Assembly (NCBI GenBank): GCA_034521465.1
Contig: JAXHMN010000010.1
Location: forward strand, 620,001-684,000
Origin: SURF-28 sp034521465
GTDB taxonomy: Bacteria; Bacteroidota; Ignavibacteria; Ignavibacteriales; Melioribacteraceae
Direction of reading: 5' to 3'
DNA: 64,000 nt
Program-made: the position numbers and the translations under genes
The notes under the pieces: model-generated
Told to the model about the DNA's origin: nothing
The model's input: the letters and a program-made list of their open reading frames with translations, nothing else
Database searches by the model: none
Part shown: positions 41,393 through 51,425 of the stretch, one piece after another
Position numbering within the stretch: position 1 is the first letter of the stretch
Layout: the number at the start of each line of letters is the position of its first letter

Positions 41393-43268
41393 ATGAGCCG
41401 AGATCCAGTCGAAAACGGCCGCCGTCGTTACGCCATCCCGCAGTGGTCCGAGGGGCTTTTCGACATCAACGACGACGGCCTGCTGGTTGCCGCGCCGGTG
41501 GGCGAATCCGGGCCACGGCTCGTGCTGCGCGAAATCGTGGCGCGTGCGCGCGGCGAGGGCATGCGACTGCCGCTGCTGCTGCGCTTCCCCGACTTGCTGC
41601 AACACCGCGCAGGTGGCCTGCGCCAAGCGTTCGAGGATGCGATCTCGCACGCAGATTACGGCGGCAGCTATACGCCGGTCTACCCGATCAAGGTCAACCA
41701 GCAGGCGTCGGTGGTCGGCGCGCTGGCCTCGGTGCCGGGCCTGGGGCTGGAGGTCGGCAGCAAGCCGGAACTGATCACCGCACTTGCGGTCAGCCGGCCG
41801 GGCGGCACCGTGGTGTGCAACGGATACAAGGATGCCCAGTATGTGCGCCTGGCGCTCAGCGCCATCCTGCTGGGGTTGAAGGTCGTCATCGTGATCGAAA
41901 AGCCCGGCGAATGGCCGCTGATTTACAAGCACGCCCGGGCTCTGGGCGTCGATCCGGTGCTGGGCGTGCGGCTGCGCCTGTCGGCGCTGGGCAAGGGCAA
42001 CTGGCAGAACACCGGTGGTGAGCGCGCCAAGTTCGGGCTGGCCGCCAGCCAGTTGCTGGAGCTGGTCGAGGCCATCCGCGAGGCCGGCTGCCTGGATTGG
42101 CTGCAGCTGCTGCATTTCCACATGGGCTCGCAGATCTCGAACCTGCGCGATATTCAGAACGGCGTGCGCGAGGCGGGTCGTTACTACGCCGAGCTGGTCG
42201 ACGCCGGGGTTCCGGTAACGATGCTGGACATCGGGGGTGGCCTGGGCGTCGACTACGAAGGCGGCAGGTCGCGCACGTTCTGTTCGATGAACTATTCCAT
42301 GGCGCAGTACGCCCACGCCATCGTTACCGGGCTGGCCGAGTTGTGCCGCGAGCGTGAAATCGGCAATGCCGGACCTGGTTTCCGAATCGGGCCGCGCGCT
42401 TACTGCCCACCACGCCGTTCTGGTGACCAACGTGACCGCGACCGAACAGTTCCCGCGCGCGCCGGATTTCGCGATTTCCGGCGACAGTCACCCGGTGGTC
42501 GTCAACCTCACCGAACTGCTGGCCGATACCGAAAACCGCGAGCCCGAAGAGACCTTCCTGGAAGCCGAGCACTGGCTGGAAGAGGGCCGCAACCTGTTCC
42601 TCTACGGTGACTTGCCTCTGATCGAACGCGCACGCCTGGAACCGCTGTACTTCGCGATCCTCGAGCGCGTCGCCGAGCGCCTGGACCCGGAGCATCGGCG
42701 ACATCGCGAACTGCGCGACCGGATCCGATTCCAGCTTTCCGACAAGTACTTCATCAACCTGTCGATCTTCCAGTCGCTGCCCGACATCTGGGCGATCGAC
42801 CAGGTGTTTCCGATCGTGCCGCTGCAGCGGCTGGACGAGGAACCGACGCGGCGCGCGGTGCTGGAGGACCTGACCTGCGACTCCGACGGGCGCATCGACC
42901 AGTACGTGGAGCGCGGGCTGCTGGAACCCACGCTGGCGGTGCACGAACCGGCCGAGGGCGAGGAATACCTGCTGGGCATTTTCATGGCCGGCGCTTACCA
43001 GGAGACGCTCGGCGATATCCACAACCTGTTCGGCGATACCGACAGCGTCGACGTGGTGCTTGCCGACGGCGATTTTTCGCTGCGCAACGCGCGCCCGGGC
43101 GATACCGCCGACAGCCTGCTCGAACTGGTTGGTTTCCAGCCCAGGCAGTTGCTGGCTGCCTGCCGGGCGAAGGTTTCGGCTGCCGGGCTGGAACGCGACC
43201 AGGCCGGGGCCATCGAACGGTTGCTCACCGAAGGCCTGTCGGCCTATACCTACCTGTCCGGAGACTGA
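41393..43268 (+). CDS. speA: Biosynthetic arginine decarboxylase (one frameshift)
   Basis: The N-terminal frame shows RRYAIPQWSEGLFDIND, LLLRFPDLLQHR and YTPVYPIKVNQQA, whose lysine binds PLP, then LEVGSKPEL and MLDIGGGLGVDYEG. Near 42,362 one base is off: the frame CREREIGNAGPGF switches to AMPDLVSESGRALTAHHAVL. The C-terminal frame continues to YTYLSGD at 43268. Intact length would be about 625 residues, right for SpeA. It converts arginine to agmatine for polyamine synthesis. The start 41393 is preferred over 41339. The shift is likely a read error as both halves are well conserved. Confidence 0.88.
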
Positions 43269-43281
43269 CAGCGTCCGGCGA

Positions 43282-43731
43282 CTACGAATACCGGGGTGCG
43301 CGCAGGATGATGACGGCCGCGATGGCCAGCAGCACGATCGAACCGGCCTCGTACAGGATGTTCTGCGGATCCATGTCCTTGCCCTGCAGCACGATCAGTC
43401 GCGCAAGCGCCGTGATGGCGATGAAAATCGGATAGATGAAGGGCGAACCCCGGCCGGTGTAAAACACCGCCACCATGGCGATGACCTCGGTATACAGGAA
43501 CATCAGCAGAATATCGGCCAGCGCCACAACCCCGATGTCGTAGATTTTGAAAACCTCCATGCCGGCGGCAATCAGCGTCATCAGACCGGTCAGGACCAAC
43601 AGCAGTCTTTGAATGATCCGGAAACTGCCGACCAGGTAAACCTGTTCGGTACGACTCAGTTTCGGAATCTCGGATTCTTCGGGCTCGATATCCTCGGCAA
43701 GCCGCTCGGTGTTCGATTTCGGTTCTGACAT
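43282..43731 (-). CDS. PsiE-like phosphate-starvation-inducible membrane protein
   Basis: A 149-residue protein with a polar, acidic N-terminus and four helices: LLLVLTGLMTLIAAGMEVF, VVALADILLMFLYTEVIAMVAVFYT, IYPIFIAITALARLIVL and ILYEAGSIVLLAIAAVIIL. The order and the phrase LMFLYTEVIAMV fit the PsiE family. Role unknown; family members are induced by phosphate or carbon starvation. It is convergent with speA. Confidence 0.85.
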   Translation of the reverse strand: MSEPKSNTERLAEDIEPEESEIPKLSRTEQVYLVGSFRIIQRLLLVLTGLMTLIAAGMEVFKIYDIGVVALADILLMFLYTEVIAMVAVFYTGRGSPFIYPIFIAITALARLIVLQGKDMDPQNILYEAGSIVLLAIAAVIILRAPRYS

Positions 43732-43908
43732 ATCTGGGCCTTATCGGCAATCGTGATTAGTTTTGCATAAAGCTTGAGTCTACCGCGCCGCTGATAAAGT
43801 TCTCGTGGTGAGGCTTTGGATCAGCCAGACTTTTGTGCACTGCGTAGTTACATTTGTTTCGGCCGCGTCCAGAATCCGACGGTAAAACCAAAATTTCCGG
43901 GGTAGATC

Positions 43909-44631
43909 ATGAGCAAGGTTGCGATCGTTACGGGCGGCACGCGCGGTATCGGCGCCGCCATTTCCCGGGCCCTGGTCGGCGAGGGGTTCACTGTCGCTGC
44001 CAACTACGGCGGCAACACCGAGGCCGCGGATCGTTTCGCCGCCGACTGCGGCGCCAATCCCTACCAGTGGGACGTCAGTGATTTCGAAGCCTGCCGCGCC
44101 GGGGTCGCCAGCGTGGAAGAGGAGCTGGGCCCGGTCAGCGTGCTGGTCAACAACGCCGGCATCACGCGCGACGGCACGCTGCACAAGATGACGCCCGAAG
44201 ACTGGCAGCAGGTGATCCAGACCAACCTGAGCTCGTGCTTCAACATGTGCCGGGCGGTCATCGAGGGCATGCGCGAGCGCGAGTACGGACGTATCGTCAA
44301 CATCGGGTCGATCAACGGCCAGGCCGGCCAGTACGGCCAGGTCAACTACGCCGCGTCCAAGTCGGGCATCCATGGCTTCACCAAGGCGCTTGCCCAGGAG
44401 GGTGCCGGCAAAGGCATCACCGTCAATGCCATCGCACCCGGCTATATCGAAACCAGCATGGTCGCCGCGGTGCCCGAACGGGTGCTGGAGAAGATCGTCG
44501 CACGGATTCCGGTCGGCCGCCTCGGCCAGCCCGAAGAAATCGCCCGCGGCGTGATCTTTCTCGTCGCGCCGGATGCGGGCTTCATCACCGGATCGACGCT
44601 TTCGATCAATGGCGGGCAACATATGTATTGA
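43909..44631 (+). CDS. phbB: Acetoacetyl-CoA reductase-like SDR
   Basis: A 240-residue short-chain dehydrogenase: VTGGTRGIGAAI (cofactor loop, Arg suits NADP), VSVLVNNAGITRDGTLHKMT, NIGSINGQAGQYGQVNYAASK (catalytic Ser/Tyr/Lys) and GAPGYIETSM-type ending in ITGSTLSINGGQHMY. The DGTLHKMTPEDW and GQ-GQ-NYAASK phrases are those of PhbB/PhaB, the NADPH acetoacetyl-CoA reductase of polyhydroxybutyrate synthesis. No PHB synthase or thiolase is adjacent, so FabG-like use remains possible. Confidence 0.85.
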   Translation: MSKVAIVTGGTRGIGAAISRALVGEGFTVAANYGGNTEAADRFAADCGANPYQWDVSDFEACRAGVASVEEELGPVSVLVNNAGITRDGTLHKMTPEDWQQVIQTNLSSCFNMCRAVIEGMREREYGRIVNIGSINGQAGQYGQVNYAASKSGIHGFTKALAQEGAGKGITVNAIAPGYIETSMVAAVPERVLEKIVARIPVGRLGQPEEIARGVIFLVAPDAGFITGSTLSINGGQHMY

Positions 44632-45156
44632 TTTTTTTGGCCCGACGGCCGGCGGCTTTGAAGTCGAATACGGTTTCGCCGCTGGCCTTCGCGAGTTATG
44701 AATGTCATGATAATCCTGCGCACCCCACGAAGTAACCAAAAAAACCCGGCCGGGCGAAGCGGCTGTACCTACGGCTGTTGCGCCGGAATTGACCGGTCAT
44801 CGCGATTCGCACCCAACCTCGAACCGCCACCCATCTGCCTCGAAGGCGCCGAGAAGCGGAGGGCCGGGCGGAAAAGACGCGCCGCATGTTTGAGCGACCA
44901 AAGGGAGCGAGTTCGGCGCGTCCCGTCCGGACTGAGCATCGCAGGGAACCCGGCGCAGCCGGGCGCCGCCGCGGCATGAACGGTTTTGCCTACTTTTGCC
45001 GTATCAAAAGTAGGTCGCAAAAGCCGGCGTAGCCGGCGGCGAAACCGCCTTTGAAGTTGGAAATGAAATCGCAAGCCGCCCACGCCAGGTATTGGTACGC
45101 GCCGAATACGCGGGCCCGCGTCCAGTTCGAGGTCCGCGCTGCGATTGGAGTCGTGA
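44632..45156. other. Intergenic gap with hairpin repeat (525 bases)
   Basis: No gene was recognised. Two open frames run through but lack codon bias and homology signs. At 44,990-45,016 GCCTACTTTTGC and CAAAAGTAGG form an inverted repeat with an 8-base loop, embedded in GC-rich GGCGCCGCCGCGG sequence, resembling intergenic REP sequences of Xanthomonadales-type genomes. Confidence 0.5.
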
Positions 45157-47729
45157 TCAATCGTCGCGCGGACGCCGTCGTTTCGTCCGCATGGTCGCCT
45201 CCGCGGCCAGCGGATCATCCGGCCACGGATGCTTCGGGTACCGCCCGCGCATGTCTTTCGCAACCTCCGGGTAGGCGTTGGCCCAGAAGCTTTGCAGGTC
45301 GGCGGTCACGGCCAGCGGACGGCCGGCCGGCGAGAGCAGGTGGAGTACGATCGGAATTCGACCGTCGGCGATGCGCGGCGTTTCGCGCCAGCCGAACACG
45401 GCCTGCAGCTTGACCGCCAGCACCGGGCCGCCCTCGGCGCCGTAGTCGATTCGTATCTCCGATCCGGCCGGGACGGCCAGGCGCGGCGGGGCCAGGCGGT
45501 CCAGCCTGGCCTTGCGCGAGTACCCGAGACGACTCTCCAGCGCCGGCATCAGGTCGAGCGTTGCAAGCTCGCGCCAGTGCGTGAGCCCGGCGAGGAACGG
45601 GCCAAGCCAGTTTTCCAGATCGCTGGACAGCGATTCGGTATCGAAGGCCGGCCAATCGTCCGGTTCCAGTTCGCGCATCCGTTCAACGCGATGGCAGAAC
45701 TGCCGCGCGGTCTCGGTCCAGTTCAATGCCTCCAGGCCGCGGCGCGCGCTGCGCTGAGCAGGCCGTCGGCAATTTGCTGCGGTGTCGGCGTGCCGGCCGG
45801 CTTGTGTTCCAGCACCAGTGCTCCCAGCCGCCGTTCGCGCCGGACGACAACGGTGCCGCGCGGCTCGTCCCATTCGGCGGTCTCGGTTTCCGCTAAATGC
45901 GCGCTCAGCACGCGCTCGATCGTAGCCCGGTCGGTGCGCGCGGCGAGAAATATCTTCGCCTCGCGCGCCTGGCCGTCGAGTTCGGCCGCCACCAGCCAGT
46001 CGCTTGCCGCCAGCGGGTCGTCGTCGGGCAGCCAGGCGCCCTTGCCGTTGCTCAGCTGGAAGCGGGGCCGGCCGCCCGGTCTGCGTTTGGCGATCCGATC
46101 CGGAAAGGCCAGCGCGAGCAATGCGCCCGGGTCCGCACCACCGGTGGCATCGGCGCGCTCGTCGACGATCGTGTGACAATCGTCGTGACGATCGTAGCGA
46201 CAAGCGTCGCGACAATCGTCGCGACAATCGCCGGCAAGCCTGCGCGCCAGCTTCTGAACCGCATGAATGCGGCCGCCGCGGAGCTTGCCCGACTTTTGCT
46301 GTTCCAGCATGCGCAATCTTGCTTCAATGTCCGAGCCGTCCTCAGCGCCGAGCACATCGCGTTCGCTCAGCAGCGCGGCAAGTTTTGCGCCGGTGGCTGC
46401 CGCGCCGTTTTCGCGGCTTCGCACCAGCATGTGCGCCAGCCGCGGATGCACGCCGGTATCCAGCATTTCGCGGCCCGTAGCCGTGATTGCGCCTTTGTTG
46501 TCCAGCGCATCCAGCCACTTGAGCAGATCGACTGCCTGTTGCCAGTGCGCCCGGGGCGGGGCGTTCAGCCAGGTCAACTGCGCGGGATCCCGGGTGCCCC
46601 AGTGGGCCAGTTCCAGTACCAGCCCGGCCAGGTCGGCCTCGAGGATTTCCGGCGGCGTGTAGGCGGCAAGGCCTCTGTGCTCCGATGCGCTCCACAATCG
46701 ATAGCAGATGCCAGGCTCGGTGCGTCCGGCGCGCCCGGCCCGCTGTTCGGCCGCTGCGCGCGATACGCGGCTGGTGATCAGGCGTGTCATGCCCGAGCCC
46801 GGGTTGAACCGTGCGCGTCGTTCAAGCCCGGCGTCGATCACCACGCGGACGCCTTCGATCGTCAGGCTGGTCTCGGCGATGGCGGTGGCCAGCACCACCT
46901 TGCGCCGACCTTCCGGCGGCGGTGTGATCGCGGCATCCTGGGCCGCCGGATTCAGCGCGCCGTAGAGCGGCTGCAGGTCGACATCGGGCTCCAGGGTCCC
47001 CTCGAGGCGATCGTGCACGGCGCGGATTTCGCCCACGCCGGGCAGGAACACCAGCAGCGAACCGGCCCTGTCGGTCAGTGCATGGCGTACGGCAGCGACA
47101 ACTGCGTCGGGCAGGCGCTGATCGCGGCGCGGCGGGCGATACTCGACTTCCACCGGATAGCTGCGCCCTTCGCTGGTCAGCACCGGTGCATCATCGAGAA
47201 TTCCGGCCAGCGGCTCGGCATCCAGTGTCGCCGACATCACCACCAGCCGCAGGTCGGGCCTCAGCGACTGCTGCGACTCGCGCGCCAGCGCCAGTGCCAG
47301 GTCGGCATCGAGCGAACGCTCGTGAAACTCATCGAACAGTATCGCCGCGTAGCCGGCCAGTTCCGGGTCGCGCTGCAGCATCCGGATCAGGATGCCTTCG
47401 GTGATGACCTCGATCCGCGTCGCGGCCGATATCCGTGTCTCCAGCCGGGTGCGAAAGCCAACCGTCGTACCCACCGGCTCGCCCATCGATTTCGACATGA
47501 ACCGCGCCGCAGCCCTTGCCGCAAGGCGCCGGGGTTCCAGCATCAGTATCTTTCGGTCGCCGCGCCAGTCCGCCTTCAGCAGCGCCAGCGGCACCCGCGT
47601 GGTCTTGCCGGCACCCGGTGGGGCCTGCAAGACTGCAGTCGGCCTCCCGGCCAGCGCTTTCTCCAGGCGTGGCAGCAGGAAGTCGATCGGCAATGGCGGC
47701 TGGCGCCGGGCAGCGTCGGTGGGCGTCAT
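45157..47729 (-). CDS. hrpB: ATP-dependent helicase HrpB (one frameshift)
   Basis: A DEAH-type helicase. From the ATG at 47729 (a start at 47813 is possible): VLQAPPGAGKTTRVP, LEPRRLAARAAARFM, ITEGILIRML, ILFDEFHERSLDADL (DEFH box), LVVMSATLD, VVLATAIAETSLTI and EQRAGRAGRTEPG. Near 45,745 one C too many turns RAAGLEALNW into RAAAWRH and stop. The other frame completes the HrpB C-terminal domain to 45157. An unusual run of Asp/Arg/Cys (DCRDDCRDACRYDRHDDC) lies near residue 500. Its cellular role is unknown. Total about 857 residues. Confidence 0.88.
46167..46230. repeat. 12-bp tandem repeat inside hrpB
   Basis: Four or five copies of a unit like CGTCGCGACAAT / CGTAGCGACAAG run from about 46,167 to 46,230 and encode the Asp-Cys-Arg-Asp repeated segment. 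Unit count may vary between strains. It lies between the helicase core and the C-terminal domain. Confidence 0.7.
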
Positions 47730-47844
47730 CGGGTCTTGCAGGTGTCGGAAGATCAGGAATTGTGGCACGGCCCCGGCTTGAACCAGCGTCAGCGGGTAAA
47801 CCATTCGATACAATCATCGCCTTTAGCCACTGCAGGTCTGGATC

Positions 47845-50154
47845 ATGAGCAACCCGGGTCGGGCGCGCCAGCTCAATCGCGCCGAGGTGGTCGATGCGCG
47901 GTTCATGGAACACCTCGATGCGCTGGAGTCCGGGAGCGGGGAACCGTCCTCGAGCCGCGCTTCAATTGCCGATCTCGACCTGCTCGAACTGTTCGAAAGT
48001 CAGCTCATTTCGCGCCAGCTCGATTTGATGGCGCGGGTCAAGCGGGCCGAGAACAAGGTCTTCTACACCATCGGCTCGTCGGGCCACGAGGGCAACGCCA
48101 TGGTGGGGCGGGCCACGCGCGCCACGGACCCGGCATTTCTGCACTACCGCTCCGGCGCGTTCGTCGCCGAGCGTTACCGCAAGCGCGACGCTGGCGATTT
48201 CATCGAGGATACCTGCCTGTCGTTCGCCGCCGCGGCCGACGATCCGGCCTCGGGCGGGCGGCACAAGGTCTGGGGGCATCCGGAACTCTGGATTCTGCCC
48301 CAGACGTCGACCATTGCCAGTCATCTGCCGAAATCGCTGGGAACAGCGCTCGCGATTGCGCACGCTAAACGGATCGGCCACAAAATACCGATACCCGAAG
48401 ACAGTATTGCCGTGTGCAGTTTCGGCGATTCCAGCGCCAATCACGCCACCGCCCAGAGCGCTTTCAATACCGCCGCCTGGACCTGTCACCAGAGCCTGCC
48501 GTTGCCGCTTTTGTTCGTGTGCGAGGACAACCGGCTCGGGATTTCGGTGCCCACGCCGTTGCAGTGGACGGCGAAGTCCATGGCCGCGCGCTACGGGCTG
48601 GAGTACGTCTACGCCGACGGGCTGGATCTTGAAGCCGGATATGAGCCGGTGCGGCGTGCCGTAGAGATCTGCCGCACGCGCCGCAGGCCGGTTTTCCTGC
48701 ACCTGAACACCACCCGCCTGATGGGCCATGCCGGCACCGATTTCGAGATCGAGTACCGGCCGCCGGGCGACCTGGAGCGCGACGAGCTGCTGGACCCGCT
48801 GCTGGTCTCGGCCAGGATTGTCGTCGAACGCGGGCTGCTGAGCCCGACCCGGATTCGCGAGCGCTACGAGCAGCTTCGCAGCCGCTGCCTGGAAGAGGCA
48901 GACCGGGCCGACGCACGTCGGCGGTTGACCACGGCCGAAGACGTCATGCGACCTTTGGCGCCCTTTTCTCCCGAGCAGGTCGCGCGCGAAGCCGGGCGCA
49001 CGCTCGCGGGCAGCGACCGTGCCGAATCGTTCGGCGGCGAGGACCGCCTGCCGGAACGCGACGCGTCCAAACACATGGCCGTGCAGATCAATCGTGCGTT
49101 GCACGACCTGCTGCTCAAGTATCCCGAGTCGCTGGTGTTCGGCGAGGACGTGGCGCGCAAGGGCGGGGTGTACACGATCACCAAGGGCCTCAACAGGCAG
49201 TTTGGCAACGCGCGGGTATTCAACACGCTGCTCGACGAGACCACGATACTGGGACTGGCCCAGGGCTACGGCAACATGGGTTACCTGCCGATCCCGGAGA
49301 TCCAGTACCTGGCCTACTTCCATAACGCCTGCGACCAGATCCGCGGCGAGGCCTGCTCGCTGCAGTACTTTTCCAACGATACCTACCGCAACCCGATGGT
49401 TGTGCGCATCGCCGGGCTCGGTTACCAGAAAGGCTTCGGCGGTCACTTCCACAACGACAACTCGATCGCCGCGCTCAGAGACATTCCGGGCCTGGTCATC
49501 GGCTGCCCGTCGCGCGGCGACGACGCGGCGATGATGCTGCGCACGCTGGCCGCGCTGGCCACCGTGGACGGTCGCGTCACGACCATCATCGAGCCGATCG
49601 CGCTGTACATGACCAAGGATCTGTACGCCAGGGACGACGGCTTGTGGAGCTTTGATTATCCGAAGCCCGACGAATACCTGGAGCCCTGGAAGCCACGCGT
49701 CTACAACGAAACCGCAACCGACCTGTTGATCGTCACTTTCGGCAACGGCGTGCCGATGGCGCTGCGCGCGGCGCGCGAGCTCGAGCAAGCCGACGGCATC
49801 GAGACGCGCATCCTCGACCTGCGCTGGTTGAAGCCGCTGAACACCGAATCGATCGCCGAGCACGCAAGCGCCTGCGATGCGGTACTGGTGCTCGACGAAG
49901 GCCGCCCGGACGGCGGCATCGGCGAGGCGGTGGTCACCTCACTGGTCGAGCGCGGCGTCGCCGACCGCCCGATCAAGCGCGTCACCGGCGTCGACTGCTA
50001 CATTCCGCTGGGGGATGCGGCCAAACTGATGCTGCCGGACGAGGCGAGGGTGATCGAGGCGGCCCGGGCGCTGCGGTCCAGAGGCCGGGAAACGCCTGAT
50101 TGTGTTATCAGCGGCTTGCGAGGTCATTCAGCACGAATTCAACTGTTTGAGTGA
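47845..50154 (+). CDS. Fused E1 alpha/beta of a 2-oxoacid dehydrogenase
   Basis: A 769-residue TPP enzyme. Residues about 50-370 are the alpha part: GHEGNAMVGRATRATDPAFLHYRS, AVCSFGDSSANHATAQSAFNTAAW (the TPP-binding GD...N motif), LLFVCEDNRLGISVPTP. Residues about 400-769 are the beta part: KYPESLVFGEDVARKGGVYTITKGL, RVFNTLLDETTILGLAQGYGNMGYLPIPEIQYLAYFHNACDQ, and ETRILDLRWLKPLN. It is likely a branched-chain or related 2-oxoacid decarboxylase subunit. E2 and E3 are not encoded nearby. The fused arrangement is unusual but known. Confidence 0.85.
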   Translation: MSNPGRARQLNRAEVVDARFMEHLDALESGSGEPSSSRASIADLDLLELFESQLISRQLDLMARVKRAENKVFYTIGSSGHEGNAMVGRATRATDPAFLHYRSGAFVAERYRKRDAGDFIEDTCLSFAAAADDPASGGRHKVWGHPELWILPQTSTIASHLPKSLGTALAIAHAKRIGHKIPIPEDSIAVCSFGDSSANHATAQSAFNTAAWTCHQSLPLPLLFVCEDNRLGISVPTPLQWTAKSMAARYGLEYVYADGLDLEAGYEPVRRAVEICRTRRRPVFLHLNTTRLMGHAGTDFEIEYRPPGDLERDELLDPLLVSARIVVERGLLSPTRIRERYEQLRSRCLEEADRADARRRLTTAEDVMRPLAPFSPEQVAREAGRTLAGSDRAESFGGEDRLPERDASKHMAVQINRALHDLLLKYPESLVFGEDVARKGGVYTITKGLNRQFGNARVFNTLLDETTILGLAQGYGNMGYLPIPEIQYLAYFHNACDQIRGEACSLQYFSNDTYRNPMVVRIAGLGYQKGFGGHFHNDNSIAALRDIPGLVIGCPSRGDDAAMMLRTLAALATVDGRVTTIIEPIALYMTKDLYARDDGLWSFDYPKPDEYLEPWKPRVYNETATDLLIVTFGNGVPMALRAARELEQADGIETRILDLRWLKPLNTESIAEHASACDAVLVLDEGRPDGGIGEAVVTSLVERGVADRPIKRVTGVDCYIPLGDAAKLMLPDEARVIEAARALRSRGRETPDCVISGLRGHSARIQLFE

Positions 50155-50977
50155 TCGGCACCGGTTCGACTCGTTCCGGGTCGGTGATGCGGAATTGCCA
50201 TTTTTCCACAGCCCTCACCGCTGCGCTGGCAAAAAGGAGATTGTTATAGTCGAGCGCGATCGCATCGATGACCCGCCCGTCAAGCCCGACCAGCGCGTAA
50301 ACGGTGGCGAATCCCGTTAACCTTTTTGTTGCCAGACGTCTCGGATAACGGGGGTTCTGTCGCTTGACGATTTCCAGAACGCCTTCGAAAGCCGTTGTCT
50401 CCGGCGCCTTGCCTTCGTGCGGCTGCTGCTGGGTCTTTTCGTACAAGCGAGGAATCCATTCATCGACGAGCGTCATTGCCCGAAGCTCTGCTTCGTCGCG
50501 CTGCTTTCCGGTCATGGCCTGATAGTTCGTCGCCAGATAGCGGAAACTCAGCAGCCCGGACGTCTCGGTCTTCGACAGTTCTCGCCGGGGATCTGCCAGC
50601 ACGTAAGCGAGGTGACTCCACGCATAGGCCTCGATACGGGCTTTCCGCTCGGTATGCATCACGGCAAGGCTCGTGACGGCGCGCTTGTCGCCGTTGGCTA
50701 GCGCGAGCCTGTAAAGACGGCCCGCGTCGCCGAAGCGGTCGTGGTTGCGGAGCACCGTGCCAGCGAAAATCGCGCATACCGGCTCTTTCACAGCGCACCG
50801 TTCGAAATACTCGAGCTGGCTCAGATCGCCATCGCGCAACGCATCTGCCTTCTGGAAGTCGATCACGAATGGTCTGCTGTCCGCATGCGCTTGTGCCGGA
50901 GCCATCGTGGCCATGCCAAGGGCAGTCGCGAACACTGTGACGAGCGTTTTTGAACGAAACCCTGTGCCGGTACCCAT
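50108..50977 (-). CDS. Periplasmic protein with a TonB C-terminal-type domain
   Basis: A 289-residue exported protein. The ATG at 50977 has GGAGG before it. There is a signal peptide (TLVTVFATALGMATMAPAQAHA), then a middle part rich in helices (DAGRLYRLALANGDKRAVTSLAVMH) like Sel1/TPR units, and a C-terminal TonB-type domain (RQNPRYPRRLATKRLTGFATVYALVGLDGRVIDAIAL...VEKWQFRIT). It is not a normal TonB since there is no proline-rich rod or cytoplasmic anchor. Its 3' end overlaps the E1 gene by 47 bases on the opposite strand. Confidence 0.8.
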   Translation of the reverse strand: MGTGTGFRSKTLVTVFATALGMATMAPAQAHADSRPFVIDFQKADALRDGDLSQLEYFERCAVKEPVCAIFAGTVLRNHDRFGDAGRLYRLALANGDKRAVTSLAVMHTERKARIEAYAWSHLAYVLADPRRELSKTETSGLLSFRYLATNYQAMTGKQRDEAELRAMTLVDEWIPRLYEKTQQQPHEGKAPETTAFEGVLEIVKRQNPRYPRRLATKRLTGFATVYALVGLDGRVIDAIALDYNNLLFASAAVRAVEKWQFRITDPERVEPVPITQTVEFVLNDLASR

Positions 50978-51425
50978 ATCTTCCTCCCACATCGCCAACT
51001 TCGCCTGAACGATACCGAATTCGGGGTTGATTCGCAATCTTCTGTAACGCCCCTCGTTAAACCCGCGATGTCGACAAGAGCTTCGCCGCCTATCGCCCGG
51101 CGGTATGAATGAAAACCTGGCCATGAGACGAGTTGAAGGATTACCAGTATGTCGGAGCGGTCATCAAAATCCCGGCCTGGCGGCGGGTGGGCGTTCGGCA
51201 TCGGCACGCTTTCGATGTCGCCACCGATCGAGACATGGAAGGCGTTGCCGGCCAGCGTGATGGCGAGCCACCACAGCGTGGTCACGGCCGCTTGCAATCC
51301 CTGTGTGTGACTGACAACATAGCAGGTGTTATCATAATGTGAATGCCTGATCCGACCGCCGTCGGAGGGCAGGTCAGACCATCGCGTTGTGGGCGCGAAC
51401 GACCAGCAACCCCGGGACAGTTGCC
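50978..51425. other. Gap between the TonB-C protein and the Crp-like regulator
   Basis: No gene was recognised. The likely promoter of the regulator is listed separately. Upstream leader of the TonB-C gene lies at the left edge. The open frames here run antisense to each other and look like noise. Confidence 0.45.
51311..51338 (+). promoter_or_regulatory. Candidate sigma70 promoter for the Crp-like gene
   Basis: CTGACA (51,311-51,316) and CATAAT (51,333-51,338) are separated by 16 bases. It lies about 88 bases before the ATG at 51426 and in an otherwise GC-rich stretch, so the AT-rich -10 stands out. Not proven. Confidence 0.35.

Noticed and set aside
42354..42610. Programmed frameshifting in speA
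   Set aside because: No slippery heptamer or downstream structure was found, and SpeA is not known to use frameshifting. A base error is simpler.
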